Positions 8,057-17,009 of a stretch of DNA of 64,000 nt are shown in pieces (within the stretch, counting starts at the first letter, position 1; each line of letters opens with the position of its first letter). Origin of the DNA: CATQHW01 sp965243545. Lineage in GTDB: Bacteria; Spirochaetota; Spirochaetia; SZUA-6; Bin103. The position numbers and the translations under genes are program-made. The stretch is from positions 186,001 to 250,000 of the forward strand of contig OZ251573.1 in assembly GCA_965243545.1 (NCBI GenBank), given 5' to 3'. Under the pieces are notes generated by a model. That model did not search any database and was not told where the DNA came from. It was given only the letters and a program-made list of their open reading frames with translations.

Positions 8057-8839
8057 GTGAACGGCCGCCACCGGGTGCGGGTGGGGGACGCCACCATCGA
8101 GTACGACGTTCGCCGTAGCGCGCGGCGCCGCAAGACGGTGCAGATCAGCGTGGACGCCGGCGGCGTGCAGGTCGCAGCGCCGGTCGGAATCGCCGATCGC
8201 GTGCTGCGCGACTTCGTCGTGGAGCGCGCGGCGTGGATTCTCCGCAAGGTCGCCGAGCAACCGCGCGCCGTCGAGCCGCACCGGTTCGTCAGCGGCGAGA
8301 CGCTGCCCTACCTGGGCCGCGACGTGCCGATCGTGGCCGAAGGCGCAGGGGACCGGACCCGGGCGCGGGACGGGCCCCCGGCGGCGCGGACCTCGGCCAC
8401 CAACCACCTCTGGTCCCAGGTCACCTACGACGACGGCGCTCTGCGGATCGCCGCGCCGGCGCACTTGCCGGAGGACGATCGCCGCCGGCTGGCCGGCGGG
8501 GCGGTGTTCGAGTGGTATCGCGGCCGCGCGGCGGCGGACCTGCCGGCGCGCGTCGACCGCTGGCGGCTGCTCCTGGGTGAGCGCGCCACCCCCCGGATCT
8601 TGATTCGCGACCAGCGCCGCCGGTGGGGGAGCTGCGCGGCCGACGGCACGTTGCGCTTCAACTGGCGGCTGATGATGCTGGAACCGGCGCTGATCGATTA
8701 CGTCGTCGTGCACGAGCTGACCCACCTGAAGGTGCGCAATCACTCGCCCGCCTTCTGGAGCCTGGTGGCGCGGTCGTTGCCCGACGTGCGGGCGCGCCGC
8801 CGGCGCCTCCGGGAGGTGGGCCCGACGCTTCCGCTGTGA
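8057..8839 (+). CDS. YgjP/WLM-type metallopeptidase (DUF45, SprT-like)
   Basis: 260 residues. Zinc motif HELTHLKVRNHSPAFW near residues 220-235, with the RRWGSC-A-DGTLRFNWRLMM segment just before it, is diagnostic of the YgjP/M48-related family of predicted cytosolic zinc proteases. The N-terminus (IEYDVRRSARRRKTVQISVD) also matches. A ~20-residue insert rich in Arg/Ala (around residues 98-115) is unlike compact family members. The GTG at 8057 has GGGGAGGGG directly upstream. The physiological substrate is unknown. Confidence 0.85.
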   Translation: MNGRHRVRVGDATIEYDVRRSARRRKTVQISVDAGGVQVAAPVGIADRVLRDFVVERAAWILRKVAEQPRAVEPHRFVSGETLPYLGRDVPIVAEGAGDRTRARDGPPAARTSATNHLWSQVTYDDGALRIAAPAHLPEDDRRRLAGGAVFEWYRGRAAADLPARVDRWRLLLGERATPRILIRDQRRRWGSCAADGTLRFNWRLMMLEPALIDYVVVHELTHLKVRNHSPAFWSLVARSLPDVRARRRRLREVGPTLPL

Positions 8840-8891
8840 CCCGGCCGGTGGCCGGTGCGCTGCTCCGCGGTTTTCCGCCGCCCGTCGCGAT

Positions 8892-10034
8892 TCAGCCGTC
8901 CAGCCAGGCGGCGCGGCGGCGGTGGGCGGCTACGTACTGGTAGTCGTAGTCCGGGTGCGGTTCGACCGGTATGGCGTTGCCGGCCGGCGGGTAGCGGGCC
9001 ATCGCTTCCTCGTCCAGATCGACGCCGAGCCCGGGACGGTCGGGCGCCACGGCGTGCCCGTCGTCGATCACCGGCTGGCCGCTCATCACCTCGTAGCGCT
9101 GCGGGACGTCGTCGACCAGGTGCTCGTGGATCAGGTAGTTCGGCAGGGTCGCCTGCAGATGGATCGCCGCCATCTCCGCCACCGGCCCGAGTGATCCCTG
9201 ATGCGGCGCCACCATCACCTGATGCGCCTCGGCTATGGCGGCCAGCTTCTTCATCTGCCACAGCCCGCCGAACCGGCCGGTGTCCGGTTGCGCGACGTCG
9301 ATGACGCCGGCCTCGATCAGCGGGCGGAGCTCGTACACGCCGGGATACGCTTCGCCGGCCGCGATCGGCAGATCGACCGCCTGCGCCACGCGCGCAAGGC
9401 CGCCGGCGTCGACGGCCGAAACCGGATCTTCGTAGAACAGCAACCCGTAGCGCGAAAGCCGCCGGCCCAGCGAGATCGCGTCGGCCGGCGTCTGCCACGG
9501 GCCGCCTCCGGCGTCGACCATCAGGTCGACCTCGGCGCCGTACTCGCCGCGCAGCTTCCGCACGCGGCTCACCGCATCCTGCCATCCGAACAGCTTCATG
9601 GCCGTGTATCCCCGGTCGACCAGTACGCGCGCCCGGCCGTCGTCGAAGGCGTGCCCGTAGAGCCGGATGCGGTCGCGCATCTTGCCGCCCAGCAGATTCC
9701 AGACCGGCGTGCCGAGCGCCTTGCCCTTCAGGTCCCAAAGCGCCATCTCGATGCCGGTGATCGCCCCGCTGCCGACCACGCCGGTCATGCCGTGCGCCTG
9801 TACGGAGGCGTACAGCTTCTGCCAGATACGCTCGATCAGGAACGGATCCTCGCCCACGACCAGCGGCGTCAGGTCCGTTATCGCCGTTTGCGCCACCCGC
9901 GGCCAACCCCAGCACTCGCCGACTCCGTAGAGCCCGGCGTCGGTGTGAACCTTGACGAACAGCCAGTGCCGCCAGGACGCCCGCTTGGCCGAGCCGCCGG
10001 CAACCAGAAACGTCCGAACGCCGGAGATTCGCAC
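8892..10034 (-). CDS. Mandelate racemase / muconate lactonizing enzyme family protein
   Basis: 380 residues. Enolase-superfamily protein: N-terminal capping domain (RISGVRTFLVAGG...) and a C-terminal barrel with metal ligands in LMVDAGG, FYEDPV and AGEAYPG, and the His-containing VAPHQGSLG. The second-strand base is a single Lys (YTAMKLFGW) rather than the KxK of mandelate racemase, which suggests a sugar-acid dehydratase-like member. I prefer the GTG at 10034, 11 bp after the stop of the upstream gene, because MRISGVRTF is the usual N-terminus; a TTG at 10064 is the alternative. It could be co-transcribed with the AAA/PD-(D/E)XK gene before it. Confidence 0.85.
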   Translation of the reverse strand: MRISGVRTFLVAGGSAKRASWRHWLFVKVHTDAGLYGVGECWGWPRVAQTAITDLTPLVVGEDPFLIERIWQKLYASVQAHGMTGVVGSGAITGIEMALWDLKGKALGTPVWNLLGGKMRDRIRLYGHAFDDGRARVLVDRGYTAMKLFGWQDAVSRVRKLRGEYGAEVDLMVDAGGGPWQTPADAISLGRRLSRYGLLFYEDPVSAVDAGGLARVAQAVDLPIAAGEAYPGVYELRPLIEAGVIDVAQPDTGRFGGLWQMKKLAAIAEAHQVMVAPHQGSLGPVAEMAAIHLQATLPNYLIHEHLVDDVPQRYEVMSGQPVIDDGHAVAPDRPGLGVDLDEEAMARYPPAGNAIPVEPHPDYDYQYVAAHRRRAAWLDG

Positions 10035-10044
10035 GTGTGCGCCG

Positions 10045-11832
10045 CTACCCAGGGGGCGGGTCAATGGTCACGGCTTCGCAGAAGACCATCTCCCAGCCGT
10101 GGAAGACCACGATCAGGCCGGTGAAGCGCACGTACGGAAACTGCCGCGCCAGCCGTTCGTCGGCCAGGTAGCGGGTCAACTGCGCCTGCGCCTCTCCGGC
10201 CGCCGCCGTGATCTCCGCCTGATCCATCGCCTCCGAGCGCTTGCGGTACTTGAGTTCGATCAGGTAGCCGCACCGCACGTCGGGAAAGGCCGCCACCACC
10301 GGCTCCAGCGCGATGTCCGCGTGGCCCTTGCCCAACTCCGCCTCCGACCGGAACACGTAGTAGTCGGTCACGCTCAGGTACGCCGCCAGAAACCCCTGGA
10401 TCACCTTCTCCCCGGCCATGTAGTCGCGGATGCCGGTCTGCTGCGCGATCGCCTGACTCAGGTGGTCGAACACCGGCCGCCACTCACCGTCGGTGGCCAT
10501 CCGCATCAGCAACTGCTCAAAGCGGTACAGGTTGACCGAGAACACCCGCACGTCGCGGTAGCCGTCGCGCAGAAAGGCGTACATCAGCCGCTTGACGGTC
10601 TGGTTCGGAATCGCCAGCCGGGCCGCCCCCGGCAGCCGGCTGCGGATGCTGAGCAGTCCGAAGAAATGGAGCAGGGAAAGGAAGTTCTCCGGCTCGGCCA
10701 GCCGCTCGAGCGGGAAGCTCGGCTGGATGCGCGCGGCGGCCTGCTCCTCGCCGATCACGCCGCGCAGCAGATCGAAGTTGCCGTTCAAGCGGCGCTCTTC
10801 CATCCGGCGGCCCACCGTCAGCAGGTGGCGCAGCTTGCCGTAGTCGATGCGCACGTTACTGTCGATCAGGTATTCCGGCACGGACCGGTTGGGAATCGAT
10901 CGCTTCAGGTAGTAGAGCACCATGTCCGAGTTGTAGAGGTCGGCGTCGGCCGCTTTGGCGAAGCGGTAGCCGTTGTACCACTCGCCCATGATGCCCAGCG
11001 CGGTAGCGGCGTTCTGGTTGAACACCCCCAGGTCACGGTACATCTCTACCAAGCCCCGCACCTCCGGTTCGGTGAAGCCGACCATCTCGTTGAAGTCGGG
11101 GTCCAGGCTGATGTTTTCGCCGATGTTGAAGCCGCTGGTGACGTCGTCCATGGTGACCGGAGAGACACCGGTGATGAACAGGCGCTCCAGGCCGCCGCCG
11201 GGGCGGTCGGCGCCGCCCTTGAGGGTGGCGAAGAAGCTGCGGTAGAAGCCGCCGCCGTGGGTGAAGGAGTGATACGCCTCCGGCCCGTGGTAGGCCAGCA
11301 CGGTGTTGGCGAAGTTGTCATACTCGTCGATCAGCACGTACAGCGGGATGCCGTGGTCGCCCGCATACCGGAACAGCGTGGCCAGCTTGGTGGCGATGGA
11401 CGGCGGCGCCAGGATGTCGCGCAACGCCGCTTCGGGAAACAGGTCGGGATGCCGCCGTAGCGTGCCTCGGAGCTCAATAAAGCAGTACGTTTCGAATTCG
11501 CGCTCCAGCGTTTCGAGACTGTCTTTGACCATAGAGAAGTTGAAGCGCAGGGTGACGTAACGGCCGCGCTCTTCGGTCGGGTCGCGGCCGATGTCGGTGC
11601 GGGCGAAGGTGGCGTCGAACCGGTCCGCCCAGAACCGGTCGTAGTAGCACTCCAGCAGGGTTACCCACAGCGACTTGCCGAACCGCCGCGGGCGGATCAG
11701 GAAGGCGTAGCGCTCCTGCTCCAGCCGACGCAGGAAGCGGGTCTTGTCGACGTACAGCCAGCCGTTGCGCTGGATGCGCATGAAGTCGGCCTCCCCGTAG
11801 GGAATGCGCGGGTAGGCGGGGAGCGTGTTCAT
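10045..11832 (-). CDS. AAA-ATPase-like / PD-(D/E)XK nuclease fusion (PF09820 + DUF1703), copy 1
   Basis: 595 residues. The N-terminal AAA-ATPase-like domain has the family P-loop RPRRFGKSLW (~residue 45) and Walker B VLIDEYDNFAN (~170). The GVSPVTMDDVTSGFNIG block follows. The C-terminal PD-(D/E)XK fold shows D in GHADIALEP and the ExK pair in GYLIELKYRK. Proteins of this kind occur in large paralogous sets in several anaerobe groups and have no settled function; a nuclease role or a toxin-like role is possible. It is the most diverged of the four copies in this window (the others are at 35.1, 36.9 and 59.3 kb). The ATG at 11832 (MNTLPAYPRIPYG) is the conserved start. It is divergent from the cas operon. 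Confidence 0.85.
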   Translation of the reverse strand: MNTLPAYPRIPYGEADFMRIQRNGWLYVDKTRFLRRLEQERYAFLIRPRRFGKSLWVTLLECYYDRFWADRFDATFARTDIGRDPTEERGRYVTLRFNFSMVKDSLETLEREFETYCFIELRGTLRRHPDLFPEAALRDILAPPSIATKLATLFRYAGDHGIPLYVLIDEYDNFANTVLAYHGPEAYHSFTHGGGFYRSFFATLKGGADRPGGGLERLFITGVSPVTMDDVTSGFNIGENISLDPDFNEMVGFTEPEVRGLVEMYRDLGVFNQNAATALGIMGEWYNGYRFAKAADADLYNSDMVLYYLKRSIPNRSVPEYLIDSNVRIDYGKLRHLLTVGRRMEERRLNGNFDLLRGVIGEEQAAARIQPSFPLERLAEPENFLSLLHFFGLLSIRSRLPGAARLAIPNQTVKRLMYAFLRDGYRDVRVFSVNLYRFEQLLMRMATDGEWRPVFDHLSQAIAQQTGIRDYMAGEKVIQGFLAAYLSVTDYYVFRSEAELGKGHADIALEPVVAAFPDVRCGYLIELKYRKRSEAMDQAEITAAAGEAQAQLTRYLADERLARQFPYVRFTGLIVVFHGWEMVFCEAVTIDPPPG

Positions 11833-12140
11833 CTGCGGTCCAGTCTGCGCCGACTCTAGCGGTTGGGCGCGCGTTCGGCAACGGCCGCACGCAACGACGT
11901 CAGCCGACGACTTCTGGATCGACACCAACTCCCGACATCGTGGCCGTCAGCGTCGCCGCGTCGCGTTAGCTCTAGCGCCAAGTCGGCGTTGAGACTGGCG
12001 ACGATGCCGCTCCAATCCGGCCGCCACGGTCCCGCGAGATGCGCCAGGACGATCGCAACTGCCAAAGCGCGGCTCGGGGGCCGGGAGAGTCCGTCTGCCC
12101 GACTCTCGTGCAGTCGGGCGTTCCGTGCTACGCTTACACG
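11833..12140. other. Intergenic region between copy 1 and cas6
   Basis: 308 bp without a convincing gene. Short open frames run through it on both strands but show no recognisable family or ribosome binding site. The right half holds the cas promoter region. Confidence 0.4.
12085..12134 (+). promoter_or_regulatory. cas operon promoter with inverted repeat
   Basis: An extended -10, TGcTACGCT (TG at 12126-12127, hexamer 12129-12134), ends 6 nt before the cas6 GTG. Around the expected -35 is an inverted repeat, GAGAGTC (12085-12091) and GACTCTC (12101-12107), separated by 9 bp. A repressor could sit here. The transcript would be essentially leaderless. Confidence 0.45.
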
Positions 12141-12854
12141 GTGCCGAACACGCAACCTACGGGGCTGGCCCAGCCTCCCGTCCTGGACCTCCTGTTCCGC
12201 GTCATCGGCACGGAAGTGCCCGCAGATCACGGCTACGCGCTGTTCGGCGCCATATCGCGCATCCTGGAGAGCGACGGCGACCGGTGGCTGCACGGCAATG
12301 CCACGGTCGGACTGCACACCATCCGCGGCGCTCCGGGCGCGCCCGGCCGCTACCTGCTTGGCGAAGGCGCCCGCTTCGGCCTCCGCCTGCCGTCCGAGCT
12401 GGTGGCGCGATCTCTCGCGTTGGCCGGCAGGAGCATTGAGATGGACGGCTGCCAGCTGCGCGTCGGCGTCGCCCGGACGCGCGCCCTGGTGCCGGCAACT
12501 ACGCTGCACTGCCGCATCGTCACCACCCGCAACGGACTTGATCCCGCCCGCTTCGACGCGGAGATCGCTCGTCAGGCGGCTGCGCTCGACATCCGCGGCC
12601 GCATCTTCCGGGTGCCGCGCCGTGATGAACGGGGCAGCGCAGGCCGTGACCCGAGCCGCCGCGTGGTCCGCATCCGCGACAAGCGCGTCGTCGGCTACGC
12701 CCTGCTGGCTACCGAACTGACCGCCGAGGAGTCGATCCGCCTGCAGGAACATGGCCTCGGCGGCCGCCGCCGCATGGGCTGCGGCGTGTTCGTACCGTTT
12801 CAGGCACCACCGCCGCGGCGGCGGGGCGATGCACCTGTACGGAGTGATCGATGA
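12141..12854 (+). CDS. cas6: CRISPR-associated endoribonuclease Cas6, MYXAN (Cmx6) type
   Basis: 237 residues. Family features are PPVLDLLFRVIGTEVPADHGYALFGAISR at the N-terminus and the C-terminal glycine-rich block LQEHGLGGRRRMGCGVFVPF, the signature of the Cas6 version found with dev-type (MYXAN) systems. Cas6 cuts the repeat RNA to make crRNAs and stays on the 3' hairpin. The probable general base is a His in the N-terminal domain (DHGYALFG). The GTG at 12141 is preferred over the longer frame: homology begins there and a -10 element lies just upstream. The last codons overlap cas3 as ATGA, so the two are translationally coupled. Confidence 0.85.
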   Translation: MPNTQPTGLAQPPVLDLLFRVIGTEVPADHGYALFGAISRILESDGDRWLHGNATVGLHTIRGAPGAPGRYLLGEGARFGLRLPSELVARSLALAGRSIEMDGCQLRVGVARTRALVPATTLHCRIVTTRNGLDPARFDAEIARQAAALDIRGRIFRVPRRDERGSAGRDPSRRVVRIRDKRVVGYALLATELTAEESIRLQEHGLGGRRRMGCGVFVPFQAPPPRRRGDAPVRSDR

Positions 12855-15256
12855 CCGAAGACAGGCTCCTGGCAAAATCCGGGCCGGAGGCTCCTACGCT
12901 ACCCGATCACTCCGCCGACGTGGTCACGGCATTCGAAGCGCTGTACGGCAGTAGGGCCGGACCATCGTATCTTGGCCGCCAGTGGCTGCGGTTCTTTCGC
13001 CTCGACATGGCCGTGTTCCCACGTTTCTACGCCAACGGCGTGGCGGCATGCGCTCTACACGATCTGGGGAAGGCGAATGACACGTTCGTGGAGGCGCTAA
13101 GCCGGAGGCGAAAGCAGTTCATCAGACATGAGCACTTGAGCGCTCTGCTCTTGAACGACGTGGGCTATTCCGAGTGGTTATCGACAGGCGACGCCGACGC
13201 CGATATAGTAATCTCGTCGATACTCGGACACCACCTCAAGGCATCATGGGGACAGGGTACAGGCAGGTCTTTCCGAGGCCTCTCTAATCCGATCATCGAC
13301 GGCGAGTCGATGCAGGTACTGATCGACCACGCCGACTACGACGCCGTTCTTCGATTGGCTAATGACAAGGCCCAGTTGTCTGACGATCTTCGACCTGCCA
13401 ACGGGGTGGCGGACACATGGGATGAAGAACGGGTCTGCCTGTACTCGGAATCGTTGCGGAAGAGGGCGAGAAGCATGAAGCGGCGTAATGACCGACTCGA
13501 ACGGCGGATGCTGCGAGCCGTAAAGACGGCTCTCATCGTGGCCGATTCAGTTGGCTCCGCGACGCTGGCACGCGCGGAAGGGAGTATCGAGGACTGGATC
13601 TCGGAGCGGTTTCCCGCACACGACACTCACGATCGCGTGCTCACGCCCGAGGCGATCGGGCAGGCGGTCATCCAGCCGCGTATAGCGGAGATAAGACGCA
13701 CGAAGCCGTACGCCACGATTCCGGACGACTTTCAGCAGGCTGCAGAGGAATTGGGGCGCCGAAACGGTCGCGCGCTGCTCCTGGCTCCTTGCGGCTCCGG
13801 GAAGACGCTGGCGGCTTGGTTGTGGATAAAGGGTGTGTTGCGCCACACGCTGGCGTCACGAGCCCTCTTCCTGTACCCGACGCGGGGCACGACCGTAGAG
13901 GGTTTTCGCGATTACGTATCAATGGCGCCAGAGTCGGATGCGGCGCTCCTGCATGGCGCAGCCAAGTATGACCTGCGCCATCAGCTTCAAGACATACGCC
14001 GGACGGATGAGGATCAACCGAAGCATTACGAAGTGGACGACCGTCTGGCCAAGCTCGCGTATTGGGATAGGTGCATCTTTAGCGCCACCGTGCATCAGTT
14101 CCTTTCCTTCATGCAGCAGGACTACGCGAGCATGTGTCTGCTACCGTTACTCGCCGACAGCGTGGTGATCGTGGACGAGGTGCATAGTTTCGATGCCATG
14201 ATGTTCGCGGCGCTGCTCAGCTTCCTGCGGGAGTTCGACGTTCCCGTGCTGTGTATGACCGCAAGTCTAAGCCGCCGCCGCCGCATGGCGTTGGAGAACG
14301 TCGGTCTGGAGATGTACCCGCGGGCGCCGAAACAGTTCGCTATGCTTGCGCGGTCAGCGGAGCTGCCGCGTTATCGAGTCGAACTCGCTGCAACCGTGAA
14401 CGACACCTCCTTGGCAATCCCCGACTTGGTAAGTAGCCGCGTGGACGCGGCCCTGACGGCTGGGCAACGAGTGTTGTGGGTAGTCAATCAGGTCGGGCGC
14501 TGTCAGAGTGTTGGCCAGGAAATGGTTGAGCGGCATCCCGGCATGATCTGCTACCATGGCCGCTTCCGCCACAAGGACCGAGCGCAGCGCCACGAAGAGG
14601 CGATCTCGTCATTCGCGGATGAGGGACCGGCGCTGGCGATCACTACCCAGGTATGCGAGATGTCCCTTGATCTCGATGCCCACATGCTGGTGACGGAGTT
14701 GGCGCCAATCCCATCGCTGATTCAGCGTATGGGACGCTGCAACCGTCGTGCCCAGCATCGAGAGAGTCATGGAGCCCCGGGCGCCGTGTTGGTCTACCGG
14801 CCGGACGGCCCTCGTCCGTACCGTGATGACGAATTGGAGATCGCGGCGGAGTTCGTGGAGAGTTTGGTTTCCGCGCGCGCCGTCTCGCAGCAGCAGTTGG
14901 AGGCGCTACTCGATGACCTGTCGCAACGATTGCCGCCGGACGGCGCCGGTTGGGTTGCTTTCGTTGAGAATGGCTTCTGGTCCGAGGGCGGCGGGTCGTT
15001 CATGGAGGAGGACGGATGGAGCGTAACCGCCGTGCTCTCCGAAGACCTGTCAAACTTCCGGACGTTGCGCACGTCGCGTCAGCCGACCGACGGGTTGATC
15101 CTTCCCTGTCCCAGGAACTTGGCCCGCGTGGTTGACAAGGAGACGGCACGGGGGTATCTCTTACCTCGTCATGTGCACGTCGCCCCTTCCGCCCACTACT
15201 CGTCTCGGTGGGGCCTGTTGAACGAGCCTACCGCGCGGCCTCCGGAGATCATCTGA
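12851..15256 (+). CDS. cas3: CRISPR-associated nuclease-helicase Cas3
   Basis: 801 residues. An N-terminal HD nuclease domain is present and looks intact: DHSADV, ALHDLGKAN, RHEHLSALLL and ILGHHLK supply the metal ligands (residues ~18-135). The SF2 helicase follows: APCGSGKTLAAW (Walker A, ~315), VIVDEVHSFDAM (DEVH box, ~440), CMTASLS (motif III) and TELAPIPSLIQRMGRCNRR (motif VI, ~620). It unwinds and degrades target DNA recruited by Cascade. The ATG at 12851 overlaps the cas6 stop and has GGAG 6 nt upstream. Nothing is split or truncated, so interference should be functional. Confidence 0.95.
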   Translation: MTEDRLLAKSGPEAPTLPDHSADVVTAFEALYGSRAGPSYLGRQWLRFFRLDMAVFPRFYANGVAACALHDLGKANDTFVEALSRRRKQFIRHEHLSALLLNDVGYSEWLSTGDADADIVISSILGHHLKASWGQGTGRSFRGLSNPIIDGESMQVLIDHADYDAVLRLANDKAQLSDDLRPANGVADTWDEERVCLYSESLRKRARSMKRRNDRLERRMLRAVKTALIVADSVGSATLARAEGSIEDWISERFPAHDTHDRVLTPEAIGQAVIQPRIAEIRRTKPYATIPDDFQQAAEELGRRNGRALLLAPCGSGKTLAAWLWIKGVLRHTLASRALFLYPTRGTTVEGFRDYVSMAPESDAALLHGAAKYDLRHQLQDIRRTDEDQPKHYEVDDRLAKLAYWDRCIFSATVHQFLSFMQQDYASMCLLPLLADSVVIVDEVHSFDAMMFAALLSFLREFDVPVLCMTASLSRRRRMALENVGLEMYPRAPKQFAMLARSAELPRYRVELAATVNDTSLAIPDLVSSRVDAALTAGQRVLWVVNQVGRCQSVGQEMVERHPGMICYHGRFRHKDRAQRHEEAISSFADEGPALAITTQVCEMSLDLDAHMLVTELAPIPSLIQRMGRCNRRAQHRESHGAPGAVLVYRPDGPRPYRDDELEIAAEFVESLVSARAVSQQQLEALLDDLSQRLPPDGAGWVAFVENGFWSEGGGSFMEEDGWSVTAVLSEDLSNFRTLRTSRQPTDGLILPCPRNLARVVDKETARGYLLPRHVHVAPSAHYSSRWGLLNEPTARPPEII

Positions 15257-15260
15257 CGGT

Positions 15261-17009
15261 ATGGCCGAGGTATTGTCCTACCGGGAACGCGACGCCAGTG
15301 TGGCGGTGTCGTGGTCGCTGCCGGACCTTCCGACTTCCCTGCACAAAGCCGGCTTGGCAGGGCTCCTCTGCTACGTGAAGAAGATGCCGGAGATAGCACC
15401 ACAGGAGCCAGCACCGACGATTGAGACGGCAACGCCGGTCGAACTTCGGATCCGCTTCACCGAAGAGTCGCTGCAGGCGTTGATGGACAGTGTCTATGCG
15501 GGCGAGAAGCATCTCGTCGAGTCCAAGACTAAGTGGACGAATGGAGACCTGAAAGAAGAGCGCACCGATCCGCCGCGGCACAGTGATGACAAGGCTACGA
15601 AGGTGTGGGTATATGAAGTCAATCGTCCAAAGGCCGATTTGATGGTACATTGGAGACATGGGGATCCGGAGGATCGATGGGTCGTGCTTTGGCGTGAGGC
15701 AGTGCGCGGAGTATTGCGAGAGAGCCGAGCCGCGGAGATCTACCATTGGACAACGAGGGGCAAGAGTCCGACCAAGCAGTCGGGGGACCTGAGCACACTG
15801 TGGAAGGGTTTGGTCACTGCTGCGAAGGGGCGTCGCTCAGTTACCGGAGCCGTGCCCACGTCCATGTACATCGGCGCGGAGAAGAAGAGCGCCGACCGAG
15901 TGGACTTCAAGGGCGAAGTACAGCAAAATCTTCTCCTCCATTTCTGGCCGTTCGTGAGCCCTATCTTCGTTCCGAGGACTCTGCGCCGTCAGCATGGCCA
16001 ATGGAAACTCGAGAACGGGAGCGGATTCGTCATTGCCGTGGCCGAAGTGGGCCACATTACCGAGTACTCAGAAATGATCGACTTCTACTGGCGCCGCCGA
16101 CAAATGGAGTCCTCTGACGGCCGTCGCCGGCCTCGAGAGTGTGAGATTGACATACCCGCGGAAGGAGGAGTGGCGTTTCTACACTCGCTTACGATGAACC
16201 GTCTACAAGGCATGGACGACGGCGACTTCTTTGATATTGTTCCGCATGTCGATATTTACCATCTCGAACGGCGTGGCAACAACGTTCGAGTACTGGAATC
16301 CAGTTCGATTTGCGTGCCGGCGGGGACGCTCCGACGCTACGAGAGAATGACTGACTTGCGTAGAAACGTCTTGTTCAAGCGCCTGCTGATGCGTAATCTC
16401 CTTGACGGACTACCGTGGCATGCACGAGCGGTAGATACCCTGTTTACACGCTATCCAGTAGGCTTGTTCATAAATTCAGAAACATCACCCGGATTCGCTC
16501 GCGGTTTCGGGCGAGCGACAAGAGAACAGTTCAGAAAGGAGAGGAGCGGCGTGAGCGATAAACTGAACCTTGCCGCGAAGGTGTTCGACATCGTGGGGGA
16601 ATTCGTTGCTGTCCGCGCGGAGAGGCGATCCAGCATCACTCGGGAGCAATTACCCAAGGACGCACAAGGCAGAACGGACTGGAACAGCCAGAAACCAGAG
16701 ATGCGGAGACATCTGGATGCTCGAGAGAAGGTCGCTACCGACGCGTTTCTCGCGCTTCGAAGCCGCAATGCGGACGAGTTCGTCGAGTACTTCGTGGGCG
16801 CCATCTGCGCCGTACCGCAGTTCATGGGAGCGACAGGAGTTCGGCCGAGGGAAGGTTTCGTTGAAATCGCCAGCGCGCTACACGGCTCGGACGCCGGACG
16901 CACCGAAATGAAGAATCTCACGATGCTGGCGCTCAGTGCCCACGGATCACGTCCATGGCGATCGAGCCCGTCCAGCGAAACAAATACAACCCCAGGAGGT
17001 GCCAAGTGA
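15261..17009 (+). CDS. cas8: Cas8-type large subunit, Cas8a1/Csx13 (DevT-like), MYXAN subtype
   Basis: 582 residues. Position between cas3 and a DevR-like cas7, length, and the N-terminus (SVAVSWSLPDLPTSLHKAGLAGLLCYVKKM) fit the Cas8a1/Csx13 (DevT) large subunit, which recognises the PAM and opens target DNA in Cascade. Large subunits are poorly conserved, so the assignment leans on context. It starts at the ATG at 15261, 4 bp after the cas3 stop. Its final GTGA overlaps the cas7 start. Codon use is more AT-rich than in flanking chromosomal genes, consistent with horizontal acquisition of the locus. Confidence 0.78.
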   Translation: MAEVLSYRERDASVAVSWSLPDLPTSLHKAGLAGLLCYVKKMPEIAPQEPAPTIETATPVELRIRFTEESLQALMDSVYAGEKHLVESKTKWTNGDLKEERTDPPRHSDDKATKVWVYEVNRPKADLMVHWRHGDPEDRWVVLWREAVRGVLRESRAAEIYHWTTRGKSPTKQSGDLSTLWKGLVTAAKGRRSVTGAVPTSMYIGAEKKSADRVDFKGEVQQNLLLHFWPFVSPIFVPRTLRRQHGQWKLENGSGFVIAVAEVGHITEYSEMIDFYWRRRQMESSDGRRRPRECEIDIPAEGGVAFLHSLTMNRLQGMDDGDFFDIVPHVDIYHLERRGNNVRVLESSSICVPAGTLRRYERMTDLRRNVLFKRLLMRNLLDGLPWHARAVDTLFTRYPVGLFINSETSPGFARGFGRATREQFRKERSGVSDKLNLAAKVFDIVGEFVAVRAERRSSITREQLPKDAQGRTDWNSQKPEMRRHLDAREKVATDAFLALRSRNADEFVEYFVGAICAVPQFMGATGVRPREGFVEIASALHGSDAGRTEMKNLTMLALSAHGSRPWRSSPSSETNTTPGGAK

